Below are positions 1 to 8,010 of a stretch of DNA of 64,000 nt, piece by piece. Source of the DNA: Actinoalloteichus caeruleus DSM 43889 (GTDB lineage Bacteria; Actinomycetota; Actinomycetes; Mycobacteriales; Pseudonocardiaceae); assembly GCF_000429185.2 (NCBI RefSeq), contig NZ_AUBJ02000001.1:2294001-2358000 (forward strand). The letters run 5' to 3'. Numbering within the stretch: position 1 is the first letter of the stretch; each line of letters begins with the position of its first letter. The notes below the pieces were generated by a model that was given only the letters and a program-made list of their open reading frames with translations, ran no database searches and was not told where the DNA came from. Made by a program: the position numbers and the translations under genes.

Positions 1-248
1 CCGAACGCGGCGATCACCTCGAGTCCCTGGCGATCGCCCAGGACCTGCTCACCACCTTCCGCCAGTTCGGGGACCAGCGGGGCGAGGCCTACGTGCGCCA
101 CCGGATGGCGCTGGCCGAGCTGGCGTTGGGCAGGTCGGCCAGGGCCGTTCCGCTGCTGCGGGCGGCGTCGAGCCTGTACCAGGCACTCCACATGCCGACC
201 AAGGCCCACGAGGTGCGGTCCACCCTCGACTCCCTGATGCCGCGCTGA
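1..248 (+). CDS. C-terminal end of a TPR-type (AfsR/SARP-like) regulator, 5' truncated by window edge
   Basis: Open from position 3 to a TGA at 246-248, giving 81 visible residues. The sequence is helical and TPR-like (AIAQDLLTTFRQFGDQRGEA, then RAVPLLRAASSLYQALHM), the pattern of the C-terminal tetratricopeptide array of AfsR-type or LuxR-type actinobacterial regulators. The beginning lies outside the window, so the DNA-binding and any NTPase domains are not seen. It is followed about 360 bp later by a SARP gene in the same direction, so it may be a pathway regulator of the same secondary-metabolite locus. The family is inferred from the repeat pattern only. Confidence 0.55.
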   Translation, partial: ERGDHLESLAIAQDLLTTFRQFGDQRGEAYVRHRMALAELALGRSARAVPLLRAASSLYQALHMPTKAHEVRSTLDSLMPR

Positions 249-597
249 GGGGACCCCCGCCGCCACGCGGTTTCCGCCGGGTGGCACGATCGGCCCGTCC
301 ACTCCGGACCGCCGACGGATCGACCCCGCCCGGCGCGGGTCCCCAGTCCCGTCGGGACAACCGCTCCACGCGGCCGGCCCACGGGGGTACGACCACCGGA
401 TCGGACGTGTCCCGGGAGTGGACGAATCCTGTACCGTCAGAACTCGCGCGGCAGTGGCCGGACGACCGCCCTCGCCCCCGCCTCCCACCCCGGGCCCGGT
501 GTCCGCCGCCCCTGAGCCCGGTGTTAGGGCTTTCTTAGCGCGCCGGGCGAGACTGGGCCGCCGCCCGCGCTGGACCGGTGCCGCGGGCCTGTCCCAC
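249..597. other. Intergenic region upstream of the SARP gene
   Basis: No convincing coding frame. This region should carry the terminator of the upstream regulator gene and the promoter of the SARP gene. The comparatively T-rich stretch around 521-540 is the likeliest promoter core. No clear dyad was found. Confidence 0.4.
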
Positions 598-607
598 GGA
601 GGCGGGA

Positions 608-1459
608 TTGAGGTTCGGAATCCTGGGATCACTCGAGGTCGAGGACGACGCATGTGACGTTCGGACACCTGGAGCGTCGAAACCGCGTGTCCTGTTGGCA
701 CACCTGTTGACGAACGCCGACCGGGTGGTGTCGGTGGAACGGCTCATCGCCCAGATGTGGCGGAGGCAGCCGCCGAGGACGGCGCGGACCGCCCTGCACG
801 TCTACGTGTCGAAGCTGCGGCGGCTGTTGGGCGGGGAGACCACCACACCCGACCGGTCGATGCTGGTCACCCAGCCTCCCGGCTACCTGCTGCGCCTCGG
901 CGGGGCTGGCCTGGACGCCCGGGTGTTCGACACCCTGCTGGCGACCGCCAGGACCCGCGCCAACCAGGGCCGGCTGTGCGAGGCGTCGCAGCTGATCACC
1001 GACGCCCTGGGGCTCTGGCGGGGGCCGGCGCTGGCCGACGTCCGGTCGGCCGGCGGCGATCTGGAGAACGAGGCCCGCCGGCTGGACGAGACCCGGATCA
1101 CCGCCTACGAGCGGCGCGTCGAACTCGACCTCCAGCTCGACCGGCACGCCGACCTGGTCGGCGAGCTCTACGCGGCCACCTCGGACCACCCGATGCGGGA
1201 GAGCCTGCACGAGTACCTCATGGTGGCGCTGCACCGCTCGGGCCGGCCGGGCGAGGCGCTGGAGGTCTACCGGGCGATCCACCGCTCGCTCCAGGACACG
1301 CTGGGGCTGGAGCCGGGGCCCCGGCTCCAGCGGTTGCAGCGGACGGTGCTCACCCGCGGCGCGGAGGACCTGGAGTACCCCGGCAGGTGGCCGGGGTCGG
1401 GCCGAGGGTTGGCCGGCGGCACACGGCCTCGCCCGAACCTGTCGGTGCGGAGCGCCTGA
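608..1459 (+). CDS. SARP family transcriptional activator (winged-helix + BTAD domain)
   Basis: Streptomyces-antibiotic-regulatory-protein type activator, normally a pathway-specific activator that binds direct repeats upstream of biosynthetic genes. The N-terminus LRFGILGSLEV is the classical start of the OmpR-like winged helix; VERLIAQMWRRQPPRTA and LHVYVSKLRRLL follow. The second half is a bacterial transcriptional activation (BTAD) domain (ALGLWRGPALADV, then MRESLHEYLMVALHRSGRPGEALEVY and LGLEPGPRLQRLQ). The length of 283 residues suits a small SARP with no NB-ARC part. TTG at 608 is chosen because GGAGG lies at 598-602; the GTG at 578 has no good ribosome site. It precedes MbtH-like and thioesterase genes, its likely targets together with genes outside the window. 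Confidence 0.9.
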   Translation: MRFGILGSLEVEDDACDVRTPGASKPRVLLAHLLTNADRVVSVERLIAQMWRRQPPRTARTALHVYVSKLRRLLGGETTTPDRSMLVTQPPGYLLRLGGAGLDARVFDTLLATARTRANQGRLCEASQLITDALGLWRGPALADVRSAGGDLENEARRLDETRITAYERRVELDLQLDRHADLVGELYAATSDHPMRESLHEYLMVALHRSGRPGEALEVYRAIHRSLQDTLGLEPGPRLQRLQRTVLTRGAEDLEYPGRWPGSGRGLAGGTRPRPNLSVRSA

Positions 1460-1670
1460 ACCACCGGGGACACGGGTCGGGAGCCCAGTCCTGGCGGCGG
1501 GCCGGTGGGCCGGTCATGGTCCCGCCCACCGGGTCCGGCCCCGGTGCCGAGGGGGTTCCATCGGGATGCGCGGCCGGCGGGGGTGCCGGCCGGTTTCGCC
1601 CGCCATGCAGCGAACGTGCAGGGCGGCAGGGTTCACTCGTGCGGTCCACGCACTCGACGGAGGGGGTTCG

Positions 1671-1892
1671 ATGACGAAGAGGACGAAGGGGACCACGGGC
1701 GCGGAGGCGACGCACCACCGGTTCCTGGTGTTGGGGAACGAGACCGGGCAGTACTCGGTGCGGCCGGCGTTCGCCGAGGTGCCCAGCGGCTGGACGGTGG
1801 CGTTCGGGGCGGACACCAGGAGGAACTGCCTGGATTTCCTGGTCTCGCGGTGCCCGGTCGCCCAGGGGAGGGGCTCGTTCCGGGCAGGGTGA
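1671..1892 (+). CDS. Divergent MbtH-like protein
   Basis: MbtH-like proteins are small chaperone partners of NRPS adenylation domains. This 73-residue protein keeps the family core: FLVLGNETGQYS, PAFAEVPSGWTVAFG and CLDFL. It departs from the family signature in two places: the SxWP motif reads SVRP (Trp replaced by Arg), and the C-terminal WTDxRP segment is absent and replaced by a Cys/Gly/Arg-rich tail. Reading the other frames of the tail does not restore WTD, so this is not a simple late frameshift. The ATG at 1671 follows a strong GGAGGGGG at about 1659-1666. It lies between the SARP and the type II thioesterase, typical NRPS company, but no NRPS is in the window. Whether it still activates adenylation domains is doubtful. 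Confidence 0.8.
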   Translation: MTKRTKGTTGAEATHHRFLVLGNETGQYSVRPAFAEVPSGWTVAFGADTRRNCLDFLVSRCPVAQGRGSFRAG

Positions 1893-2127
1893 ACCACGGG
1901 CACCGCCTCGCCAGCGGGGGACGGCGGTGCGGCGGGCGGGGCCGTGGAGCGCGGCGCGGCGGGGGCTGGTCGGCGGTCCCCGACGGGTGGGCGCGGGTCC
2001 GGGCTGGACGGGAGACGTGCCGGTTGGGTTCACTGTGGCCGGGAGGATCACCCCGGGTGCCCGACCGGTGACGGTCGGCGAGGTTCGCCGTTCGGGGCTC
2101 CCGCCGTTGACCGCCGTCCAGGAAGGC

Positions 2128-2904
2128 ATGCCCACCGTGACAACCTCGACCACCGGGACCGAGTCGCCGTGGTTCCGGCGTTTCCACCGCACCGCCGTCA
2201 ACCCGAGGGCCCGCCTGGTGTGCTTCCACTCCGCCGGGGGCAACGCCAACCAGTTCCGCTCCTGGCCGGGACTGCTTCCGCTGGACCTGGACGTGCTCGC
2301 CGTCCAGCCTCCGGGACGGCAGGACCGGATCGGTGAGCCGGTGGTGGACCGGATGGACGACCTGGTGTCCCTCGTCGTGGCGGAGCTCCTCCCGCTCACC
2401 GACCTACCGCTCGTCCTGTTCGGGCACAGCATGGGCGCCGCGGTCGCCCACGAGGTCGCGGCGCGGCTGGAGGACGAGCACGACGTGCGGGTTCCCCTGC
2501 TGCTGGTGTCGGGGCGGGCCGGCCCCGGCCGGACTCGACCACGGGGGCTGGCGTACGCCGACGACGAGACCCTGCTGGCGGACGTGTCCCGGCTGAGCCA
2601 GTTGGACCGCGCCCTGTTCGCCGACCCCGACCTGCGGGAGGTGGTGCTGCCGTCGATCCGGGGTGACTACCGGCTGGTGGAGACCTACCGGGCCCCGGTA
2701 GGCCGGACGGTGGAGGCGCCGATCGTGGCCTACACCGGTGCTGCCGACCCCGTCGTCCGCGTCGAGGACGTGCGGGAGTGGGCCACGGCGACCTCGTCCA
2801 GGTTCGAGATGCGGGTCTTCGACGGAGGCCACTCCTACCTGGTGCCGCAGGAGGCGGCGTTGGTGGCCGACGTGCGCGTCAGGATCGACCGGGCACTCGG
2901 CTGA
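2128..2904 (+). CDS. Type II (editing) thioesterase, alpha/beta hydrolase
   Basis: Stand-alone thioesterase of NRPS/PKS pathways that removes aberrant acyl groups from carrier proteins. It has 258 residues, the usual size. It shows the family motifs: the FHSAGGNAN oxyanion-side motif near residue 33, the nucleophile elbow GHSMG with Ser101, Asp207 in AADPVV and His235 in DGGHSYLVP, a complete catalytic triad. PPGRQDR near residue 61 is also typical. The start is ambiguous: GGAAGG at 2121-2126 is too close to ATG 2128 but well placed for GTG 2137, which would shorten the protein by three residues. It follows the MbtH-like gene, supporting an NRPS or hybrid cluster that continues to the left of the window. 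Confidence 0.92.
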   Translation: MPTVTTSTTGTESPWFRRFHRTAVNPRARLVCFHSAGGNANQFRSWPGLLPLDLDVLAVQPPGRQDRIGEPVVDRMDDLVSLVVAELLPLTDLPLVLFGHSMGAAVAHEVAARLEDEHDVRVPLLLVSGRAGPGRTRPRGLAYADDETLLADVSRLSQLDRALFADPDLREVVLPSIRGDYRLVETYRAPVGRTVEAPIVAYTGAADPVVRVEDVREWATATSSRFEMRVFDGGHSYLVPQEAALVADVRVRIDRALG

Positions 2905-3621
2905 CTGGAACGGCGGCCCCTTCCGGTGCTGGCCCCGGGGAACGGCACCGCTCGGCGACGTCCATCCACGCCAGGAGCTGGCGGGGCACTCGGCGGCTGA
3001 CCTGGTCGGGCCGTCGACGAGGTTCGGCCGGAGGACGACGGGCGACGCGAGAACCCGGTGGGCAGCCACCGCGCACCGCCACGGGGGGCGTTCGGGAGGC
3101 GGAGCCGGGCCCCACCCCGACGCCCGACCCCACTCCGGCGGCGCCGAACGCGACGCGGGCGGGGAGGCGTGTCCCACCCCGCCCCGGAGCGTCCCCGCCA
3201 GGGGCGGTCGCCACGCCGCCTACCCCGACGATCATTGCCCCTGCGCTCGGGGGACTCGGCCCGACTCGGCTGGCCCCTGCCCGGCACGGAGGGTGCGGCA
3301 CCCGGTCGATCCGGGGCGAGCCCGAGGGCGGCCGAGGGGAGGCCACCGGCTCCGGTGCTCGGCCGGGCACGCACCCCGACGCGGTGGTGCGCGGGCGCGA
3401 GTGCCGTCGGCGGCCGTCGCCCCCGGGGAACGGTGGACGACCGGGCGGGGCGGCCACACCGCCGTGACGGAGGTGGCGGAACGGCGCTCCGGCACCCCCC
3501 GCGGGCCCGACCGGACGAGGGTGGGCGCGCCGCGACGGCCGGGGGTCGCCGGTCACCTCGGGTCGGATCACCGACGGCGACGACATGGACCGCCCCGGTG
3601 GCGGACGTCCCCGGGGGTCCC
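2905..3621. other. About 700 bp without a recognisable gene
   Basis: This stretch separates the thioesterase from the convergent cas6. All long frames are open because of high GC, but none shows a family motif, a ribosome site with a plausible start, or normal amino-acid composition (they are Arg/Pro/Gly-rich). I see no coding gene. Termination of both flanking genes is expected here. Confidence 0.4.
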
Positions 3622-4311
3622 TCAGCGGATCCAGCCGAACCCCTGGTTGTTGCCCAGGCCCAACCCCCAGGACCGGATCGCCTCGACGAAACGTGGGTCC
3701 GCGCTGAGCCGGACCCGGATGACGGCCCCGATCCTGGGCGCGCCCTGCACCAGGAACCGCCGGCGCGGACCGGAATCGACGAGGACCAGGTCCTGCGGCG
3801 CGGGCAGGCCCAGCACGTCGGCCTTGTGCCGCAGGTTGTGCGCCAGCCGGCCGAGGAACGCCGGGTGGGTGGGCTCGATGAACTGGTTGTCGTACTTCAC
3901 GAGGACCGGGGTGGCCGTGGTCAGCTCCACCTCGCCCCCGGCCGTCGGTTCGGCGGTCTCCACGCGCACCTCCCGGACCCGCAGCACCGTCCTGCCCCAG
4001 CGCAGGCTGTCGTGCCGGTGGAGCGCGGCGGCCATCGGACCCGCGATCTCGGGCATGGGAGAGCCGAACCAGACCGCACCCCGGTCCGAGGTGGTGTAGA
4101 CGCCACGCCGCCGAGGGGCGCCCCGGAACTGGGGGCAGGTCAGCCCGAAGGGGCGCATCGGATCCCCGCGCCACCCCTCGTCGTGCAGGCTGCGCGCGAG
4201 TTCCCCGTTCTGGCTGCGCAACAACGTGTAGGCGACAGCGCGCGCCGGGCCGAAGACGTCCGCCCAGTGCATGGTCTCCGCCTTGGTGTCGACGTCCACC
4301 CGAATCCGCAT
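3622..4311 (-). CDS. cas6: CRISPR-associated endoribonuclease Cas6 (stand-alone)
   Basis: Cas6 cuts the pre-crRNA inside each repeat, leaving a short 5' repeat tag on the guide. The 229-residue product shows the RAMP C-terminal glycine-rich loop GLGLGNNQGFGWIR (residues 216-229), which fits the GxGxxxxxGFG consensus, preceded by the PRFVEAIRSWGLG helix. The N-terminal half has ARSLHDEGW with His43, in the position where many Cas6 enzymes carry the catalytic His, then a PFGLTCPQF strand like the Cas6 'kpFtfS' strand. ATG 4311 has GGGGGA just upstream. No other cas gene is in the window; the nearest CRISPR array starts about 8.9 kb to the right at 13171. It may serve that array or one elsewhere. 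Confidence 0.87.
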   Translation of the reverse strand: MRIRVDVDTKAETMHWADVFGPARAVAYTLLRSQNGELARSLHDEGWRGDPMRPFGLTCPQFRGAPRRRGVYTTSDRGAVWFGSPMPEIAGPMAAALHRHDSLRWGRTVLRVREVRVETAEPTAGGEVELTTATPVLVKYDNQFIEPTHPAFLGRLAHNLRHKADVLGLPAPQDLVLVDSGPRRRFLVQGAPRIGAVIRVRLSADPRFVEAIRSWGLGLGNNQGFGWIR

Positions 4312-4903
4312 GGAATCCCCCGTGGTTGCCCCGCCAGTCCCGGAACCGGTTCGCGCGCCGGTGGCGGAATTCGGGGAACCGGGAACGGCACCCGTTCTCC
4401 CGGACGGCGAACGCGGTGAGGCGGTAGATTAGCGTCCGCGCTTCCGCCGAACGGCGGGCCCCCGCGTTCTCCCGCCGCCGATCATCGGAACACCGGTCCA
4501 CTCCTGGCGAGGCACCTCAGCGTGGGCCGCTCCTTTTCCTCGTTCCCCTCGACGAATTCTGCGGGAGGACGCGGCCGAACCCCGGGAAAAACCAGCGGGC
4601 CGAGATCCGAAATTTTCGTGGTGATCTTTTCGACGCGTCTCCCGCCGGCGGTCGTCGTGCTCCGGCGGGCCGAGACCCGGCTCGGCCTCCGGTGCTCGTC
4701 GCCCCTCGATTCGCGGCCACGAGGTGGTACGGCGCCGGCCGGGGCTCCGGACCGGGAGGGGGTGGCCCGGTCCGACCACCGCGCGCGGTCGAACCGGACC
4801 GTCTCACCTCCCGCAACAGGGTCTGCGCCGACCCGCGAGCCGCCCCGCCGGTCGGAGACGGGCTCCCGGGCGCGGCACCCGGTCGAGCCCGTTCGCGTGG
4901 TGG
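4312..4903. other. Intergenic region upstream of cas6
   Basis: It lies between the cas6 start and the stop of the monooxygenase, both on the minus strand. The part 4520-4640 is clearly less GC-rich than its surroundings (GAAATTTTCG near 4608 and GATCTTTTCG near 4622). It probably contains the cas6 promoter and the terminator of the monooxygenase gene. No convincing small gene is seen. Confidence 0.4.
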
Positions 4904-6271
4904 TCAGTGGTCACGCCACCGGGACGGATCACCACCAGCCCGCAACGCCTCCAGCTCCCGGTGCGCGCGCTCCAGCTCCCGCCGGTAGACCCGCTGGTCG
5001 GCGTAGGCGCGGTGCCGGGGGCTGTCGAGGTGGCGGACACCGCCGCTGAGGTTGGGCCGCAGCTGCTTGCGGACCGCGAGCAGCCGGGCGGCCGGTCCGC
5101 CGAGCCGGTGGGTCAGCACGGCGCTGGCCACCAGGTCCGCCTGCCGGCTCAACAACGGGAACGCGCCGGCATCCGTCTCGAAGAGACCGAGGAAGAACAG
5201 GTCGGGGCGCCGCCGGTCCAGCACGTGGAGGTAGAGGTCGGGTGTCCCGGCCCCAGCCCCCACGAGCCCCGGCGGCAGGAACGGGAAGTCCACCCGGTAG
5301 CCGGTGGCCTGGATGACCAGGTCGGGACGCCAGGTGCTGTCGTCGGTGAAGCGGATCTCGGGCCCCTCCAGGGCGACCACGTCGGGAACCGCCGTGACGT
5401 CGCCGTGGCCGAGGTGGTGCAGGATGCGGTCGTTGAGGATGGGGTGGCTCTCGAAGATGCGGTGGTCGGGCGCGGGGAGGCCGTAGTCCTCTGGCCTGCC
5501 GGCGAGCAGCCGGAGCAGGCGCCGCATCACCGCCTGCCGCAGCCACGCCGGCAGCGGCGGGCTCTGGGCGGCGAAGACGTCGGCCGGCCGGCCCAGCACG
5601 TACTTCGGGATGACGTGGTAGCCGCGCCGCAGGCTCAACCGGGTCTCGACCGCCGCCGTCGCCGCGTCGCAGGCGATGTCCACCCCCGAGTTCCCGCCCC
5701 CGACGACCAGCACCCGACGCCCCCGCAGCCGTCCGGGCCCGTCGTAGTCCCTGGCGTGGATCAGCTCACCGTCGAAGGCACCGGGCCACTCGGGCCTCCG
5801 GGGCGTCCACTGCCGCCCGGTGGCGACCGCCAGGCCCGCGTACCGGTGGGAGCGCCCGTCGGAGAAGCTCACGGCCCAGCCGCCCGACGGCTCCGGCCGG
5901 GCGGAGGTCACCGCCCGCCCGCCGGTGAAGTGCTCGTGGACGTCGTGGTGCGCCGCGAACTCCCGCAGGTAGTCCAGGATCAGGCGGTGGCCCGGGTAGT
6001 CCGGGTAGCGCGCCGGCATCGGGAATCCCGCGAAGGCGGACATCGTGCGGGAGCTGATGAAATGCGCGGAATCGTAGAGCGGCGTCCCCGGATTCTCCCG
6101 ATCCCACAATCCGCCGATCGCGTGATGTCGGTCGACGAGGTCGAAGGAAATGGACCGACGCCGGAACGCGGCGGCGAGCGCCAGACCGGCGGGTCCGGCG
6201 CCGATGACGAGATACCGGTCCGATGTCGACGCGGGACCACCGGAACCCGACGGCCGTTTCCTGGTGGTCAT
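4904..6271 (-). CDS. Flavin-containing monooxygenase (FMO/Baeyer-Villiger-like)
   Basis: FAD- and NADPH-dependent monooxygenase of about 455 residues. It has the FAD Rossmann motif VIGAGPAGLALAA near the N-terminus, the FMO fingerprint FDGELIHARDYDGP mid-protein (FxGxxxH followed by an aromatic), the NADPH Rossmann motif VLVVGGGNSGVDIA, and the late ATGYRVDFPFLP motif. GGLWDRENPGTPLYDS is also typical of FMOs. ATG 6271 is preferred over GTG 6274 and TTG 6277. It is transcribed away from an SDR-TetR pair across a 90-bp gap holding a perfect 10-bp-arm palindrome, so the TetR at 7323 probably controls both sides. The substrate is unknown. An N-oxidising or Baeyer-Villiger role in detoxification or tailoring is equally possible. 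Confidence 0.9.
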   Translation of the reverse strand: MTTRKRPSGSGGPASTSDRYLVIGAGPAGLALAAAFRRRSISFDLVDRHHAIGGLWDRENPGTPLYDSAHFISSRTMSAFAGFPMPARYPDYPGHRLILDYLREFAAHHDVHEHFTGGRAVTSARPEPSGGWAVSFSDGRSHRYAGLAVATGRQWTPRRPEWPGAFDGELIHARDYDGPGRLRGRRVLVVGGGNSGVDIACDAATAAVETRLSLRRGYHVIPKYVLGRPADVFAAQSPPLPAWLRQAVMRRLLRLLAGRPEDYGLPAPDHRIFESHPILNDRILHHLGHGDVTAVPDVVALEGPEIRFTDDSTWRPDLVIQATGYRVDFPFLPPGLVGAGAGTPDLYLHVLDRRRPDLFFLGLFETDAGAFPLLSRQADLVASAVLTHRLGGPAARLLAVRKQLRPNLSGGVRHLDSPRHRAYADQRVYRRELERAHRELEALRAGGDPSRWRDH

Positions 6272-6294
6272 CACCAACCCCGAGAAGAAAGCGG

Positions 6295-6315
6295 AACTCG
6301 AATTGAATTCGAGTT
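6295..6315. promoter_or_regulatory. Perfect 21-bp palindrome, candidate TetR operator
   Basis: The sequence is AACTCGAATT, one central G, then AATTCGAGTT: perfect 10-bp arms around one base. It sits 24 bp from the monooxygenase start and 50 bp from the SDR start, in unusually AT-rich DNA. Its 3' edge overlaps a TATACT -10-like hexamer at 6315-6320 for the rightward promoter. Binding there would block both directions. The best candidate binder is the TetR encoded at 7323-7955. Confidence 0.8.
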
Positions 6316-6320
6316 ATACT
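6315..6320 (+). promoter_or_regulatory. Probable -10 element of the SDR-TetR transcript
   Basis: TATACT matches the sigma-70 -10 consensus at five of six positions and would place the transcript start near 6327, leaving a leader of about 38 nt before the SDR ATG with GGAGG at 6352-6356. No strong -35 hexamer is visible. Confidence 0.5.
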
Positions 6321-6364
6321 CCCAAGATCAGCACGCGGTCAAGTCCCTCCCGGAGGTCCGTGCC

Positions 6365-7426
6365 ATGCCGGTGACACCGGAGAAACCATCCCGCCACCCC
6401 CACCCGGTGCCCGCGACCACGGCGCGCCACTGGCCGCCGCGCCGGCACCCCTCCCCCGGTTTCTGGGCGGGACGCCACGCCGTGGTGACCGGGGGGTCGA
6501 GCGGGATCGGACTGGCCCTGGTGGACCGGCTCCTCCACCTCGGAGCCCGGGTCAGCGCCGTCGCCCTGGACGACGAACACCTCGACCGGCTCACCCGCCG
6601 CGCCACCACCACCCCGCGCCTGGTGACCTGCGCCCTGGACGTCACCGACCTCGGCGCCACCCGCGACACGCTCGCCGGCCTCGCCGAGCAACACGGCCCG
6701 TGCCACTCCCTGTTCACCTGCGCCGGGATCACCGAACCCGGCTACTTCCACCGCCTGTCCGACGACACGTTCCGCTCCATCATGGAGGTCAACTACTTCG
6801 GCACCCTCCACTCCGTGCGCGCCGTGGTACCCGCCATGACCGCCGCCGGGCACGGCACCCTGACCTGCGTCGTGTCCGTCGCGGGGATCCTCGGGGTGTT
6901 CGGCTACGGCGCGTACTCGCCCAGCAAGTTCGCCGTGCGGGGGCTCACCGAGGTGCTGCGCCAGGAGCTCCGCCCGGCCGGCGTCCGCGTCAGCGCCGTC
7001 TACCCACCCGACGTCGACACCCCGATGCTCGCCCAGGAAACCCCGCTCAAACCCCCCGAGCTGCGCGCCCTCTCCGGAACGATCCGCCCCCTGAGCGCGA
7101 GCCGGGTCGCCGAAGCCATCCTCGCCGGCACCCAACGAGGACATCCGGTCATCATCCCGGACTGGCGCACCAGGGGGCTGCGGTGGGTGGCCGGCGCCGC
7201 GCCGGGAGTGGCGAACGCGATCATGGACCGGATCATCACCGGGGCGAGCCGGCCAGGAGGAGGCGATCCGCGGAACCCGGGCCCGACCCCGGACCGGCAG
7301 GACGGAAAGGCGAGGGCAGCACGTGAGCACAGCGATCCCCGGCTACCGACGTCGACCAGCGCAGGCGCGCACCCAGGAACGAGCACGCCGCATCCTCGCC
7401 GCGGCGGAGGAACTGCTGGTCGGTGA
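6365..7426 (+). CDS. Short-chain dehydrogenase resembling 3-dehydrosphinganine (ketosphinganine) reductase
   Basis: NAD(P)H-dependent SDR of 353 residues. It shows the cofactor motif VVTGGSSGIGLAL, the CAG variant of the NNAG motif (FTCAGITEPG), the catalytic Ser in VVSVAGILG, and YxxxK in YGAYSPSKFAVRGL. The segment VYPPDVDTPMLAQETPLKPP, followed by a late helix with AEAILAGTQRG, closely resembles ketodihydrosphingosine reductases (KDSR/Tsc10), whose step is reduction of 3-ketosphinganine. Other SDRs with this motif exist, so the substrate is inferred. ATG 6365 has GGAGG at 6352-6356. The frame stays open to 7426, overlapping the next gene by 104 nt, so the last 35 residues share DNA with the TetR helix-turn-helix region. 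Confidence 0.85.
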   Translation: MPVTPEKPSRHPHPVPATTARHWPPRRHPSPGFWAGRHAVVTGGSSGIGLALVDRLLHLGARVSAVALDDEHLDRLTRRATTTPRLVTCALDVTDLGATRDTLAGLAEQHGPCHSLFTCAGITEPGYFHRLSDDTFRSIMEVNYFGTLHSVRAVVPAMTAAGHGTLTCVVSVAGILGVFGYGAYSPSKFAVRGLTEVLRQELRPAGVRVSAVYPPDVDTPMLAQETPLKPPELRALSGTIRPLSASRVAEAILAGTQRGHPVIIPDWRTRGLRWVAGAAPGVANAIMDRIITGASRPGGGDPRNPGPTPDRQDGKARAAREHSDPRLPTSTSAGAHPGTSTPHPRRGGGTAGR

Positions 7427-7955
7427 GGGCTACGCGGCCGTCACCACCAGCAGGGTGGCCGCCGTCGCCGGAATACCGGTGAGCTCCCTCTACCACCTCT
7501 TCCGCGACCGGGACAGCATCATCGACGCCCTCGTCGCGGGCTACCTCGACCGGTTCCTCGACATCACCGACGACATCTCCTCGGCCGTCGAACACCACAC
7601 GGTGGGCCTCGACCAGGTGGTGTCCGAACTGGTCGACGGCTACGCCAGCCTCTACCGCACCGAACCCGGGTACCGGGTGCTCTGGCTGGGCGGCCACCTC
7701 GACGGCCGGCTCGCCGCCAAGGACCGCGACAACAGCAGCCGGGTCGCCGAACGGCTCCGGACCGTCCTGGCCGAACAACCCGAGGCCGCCCACCGACCCG
7801 AACTCGTCGCGCTCGCCTGCCGCGTCGGCGTCGAGATCGGCGACCACCTGCTGCGACTGGCCTTCCAGGAGAACCCGGACGGCGACCCCGCCATCCTGGA
7901 ACAGGCCAAGATCGCCGTCACCGCCTACGTCCGCCAGGCCCTGACCCGACGCTGA
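7323..7955 (+). CDS. TetR family transcriptional regulator
   Basis: A 210-residue TetR repressor. The N-terminal domain is canonical: RARRILAAAEELLVGEGYAA, then VAAVAGIPVSSLYHLFRDRD recognition helix-turn-helix. The rest is the variable ligand domain. GTG at 7323 is used; the upstream GGAAAGGCGAGGG region can supply a ribosome site. It overlaps the SDR reading frame by 104 nt, implying co-transcription and coupled translation. It is the probable repressor of the divergent monooxygenase/SDR promoters through the 6295-6315 palindrome. The ligand is unknown. Confidence 0.92.
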   Translation: MSTAIPGYRRRPAQARTQERARRILAAAEELLVGEGYAAVTTSRVAAVAGIPVSSLYHLFRDRDSIIDALVAGYLDRFLDITDDISSAVEHHTVGLDQVVSELVDGYASLYRTEPGYRVLWLGGHLDGRLAAKDRDNSSRVAERLRTVLAEQPEAAHRPELVALACRVGVEIGDHLLRLAFQENPDGDPAILEQAKIAVTAYVRQALTRR

Positions 7956-7959
7956 CGCC

Positions 7960-7992
7960 GGGGGCTCCGGGACCGCGACACCCGGAGCCCCC
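7960..7992. terminator. Bidirectional intrinsic-type terminator hairpin
   Basis: A perfect 12-bp stem (GGGGGCTCCGGG / CCCGGAGCCCCC) with a 9-nt loop lies between the convergent TetR (ends 7955) and TPR (ends 8011) genes. There is no U-tract, as is usual in actinomycetes. Confidence 0.75.
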
Positions 7993-8010
7993 GCACCGAC
8001 GGCGTGGACG

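Noticed and set aside
3232-3495. Short frames in the 2.9-3.6 kb gap as additional cas genes
   Set aside because: No Cas1, Cas2 or other Cas motifs in any frame; composition is that of random GC-rich DNA.
4724-6364. Very long plus-strand frame running through the monooxygenase region into the SDR as one 900-residue protein
   Set aside because: It is the antisense shadow of the FMO gene; SDR homology begins only after 6365, where a good ribosome site is present.
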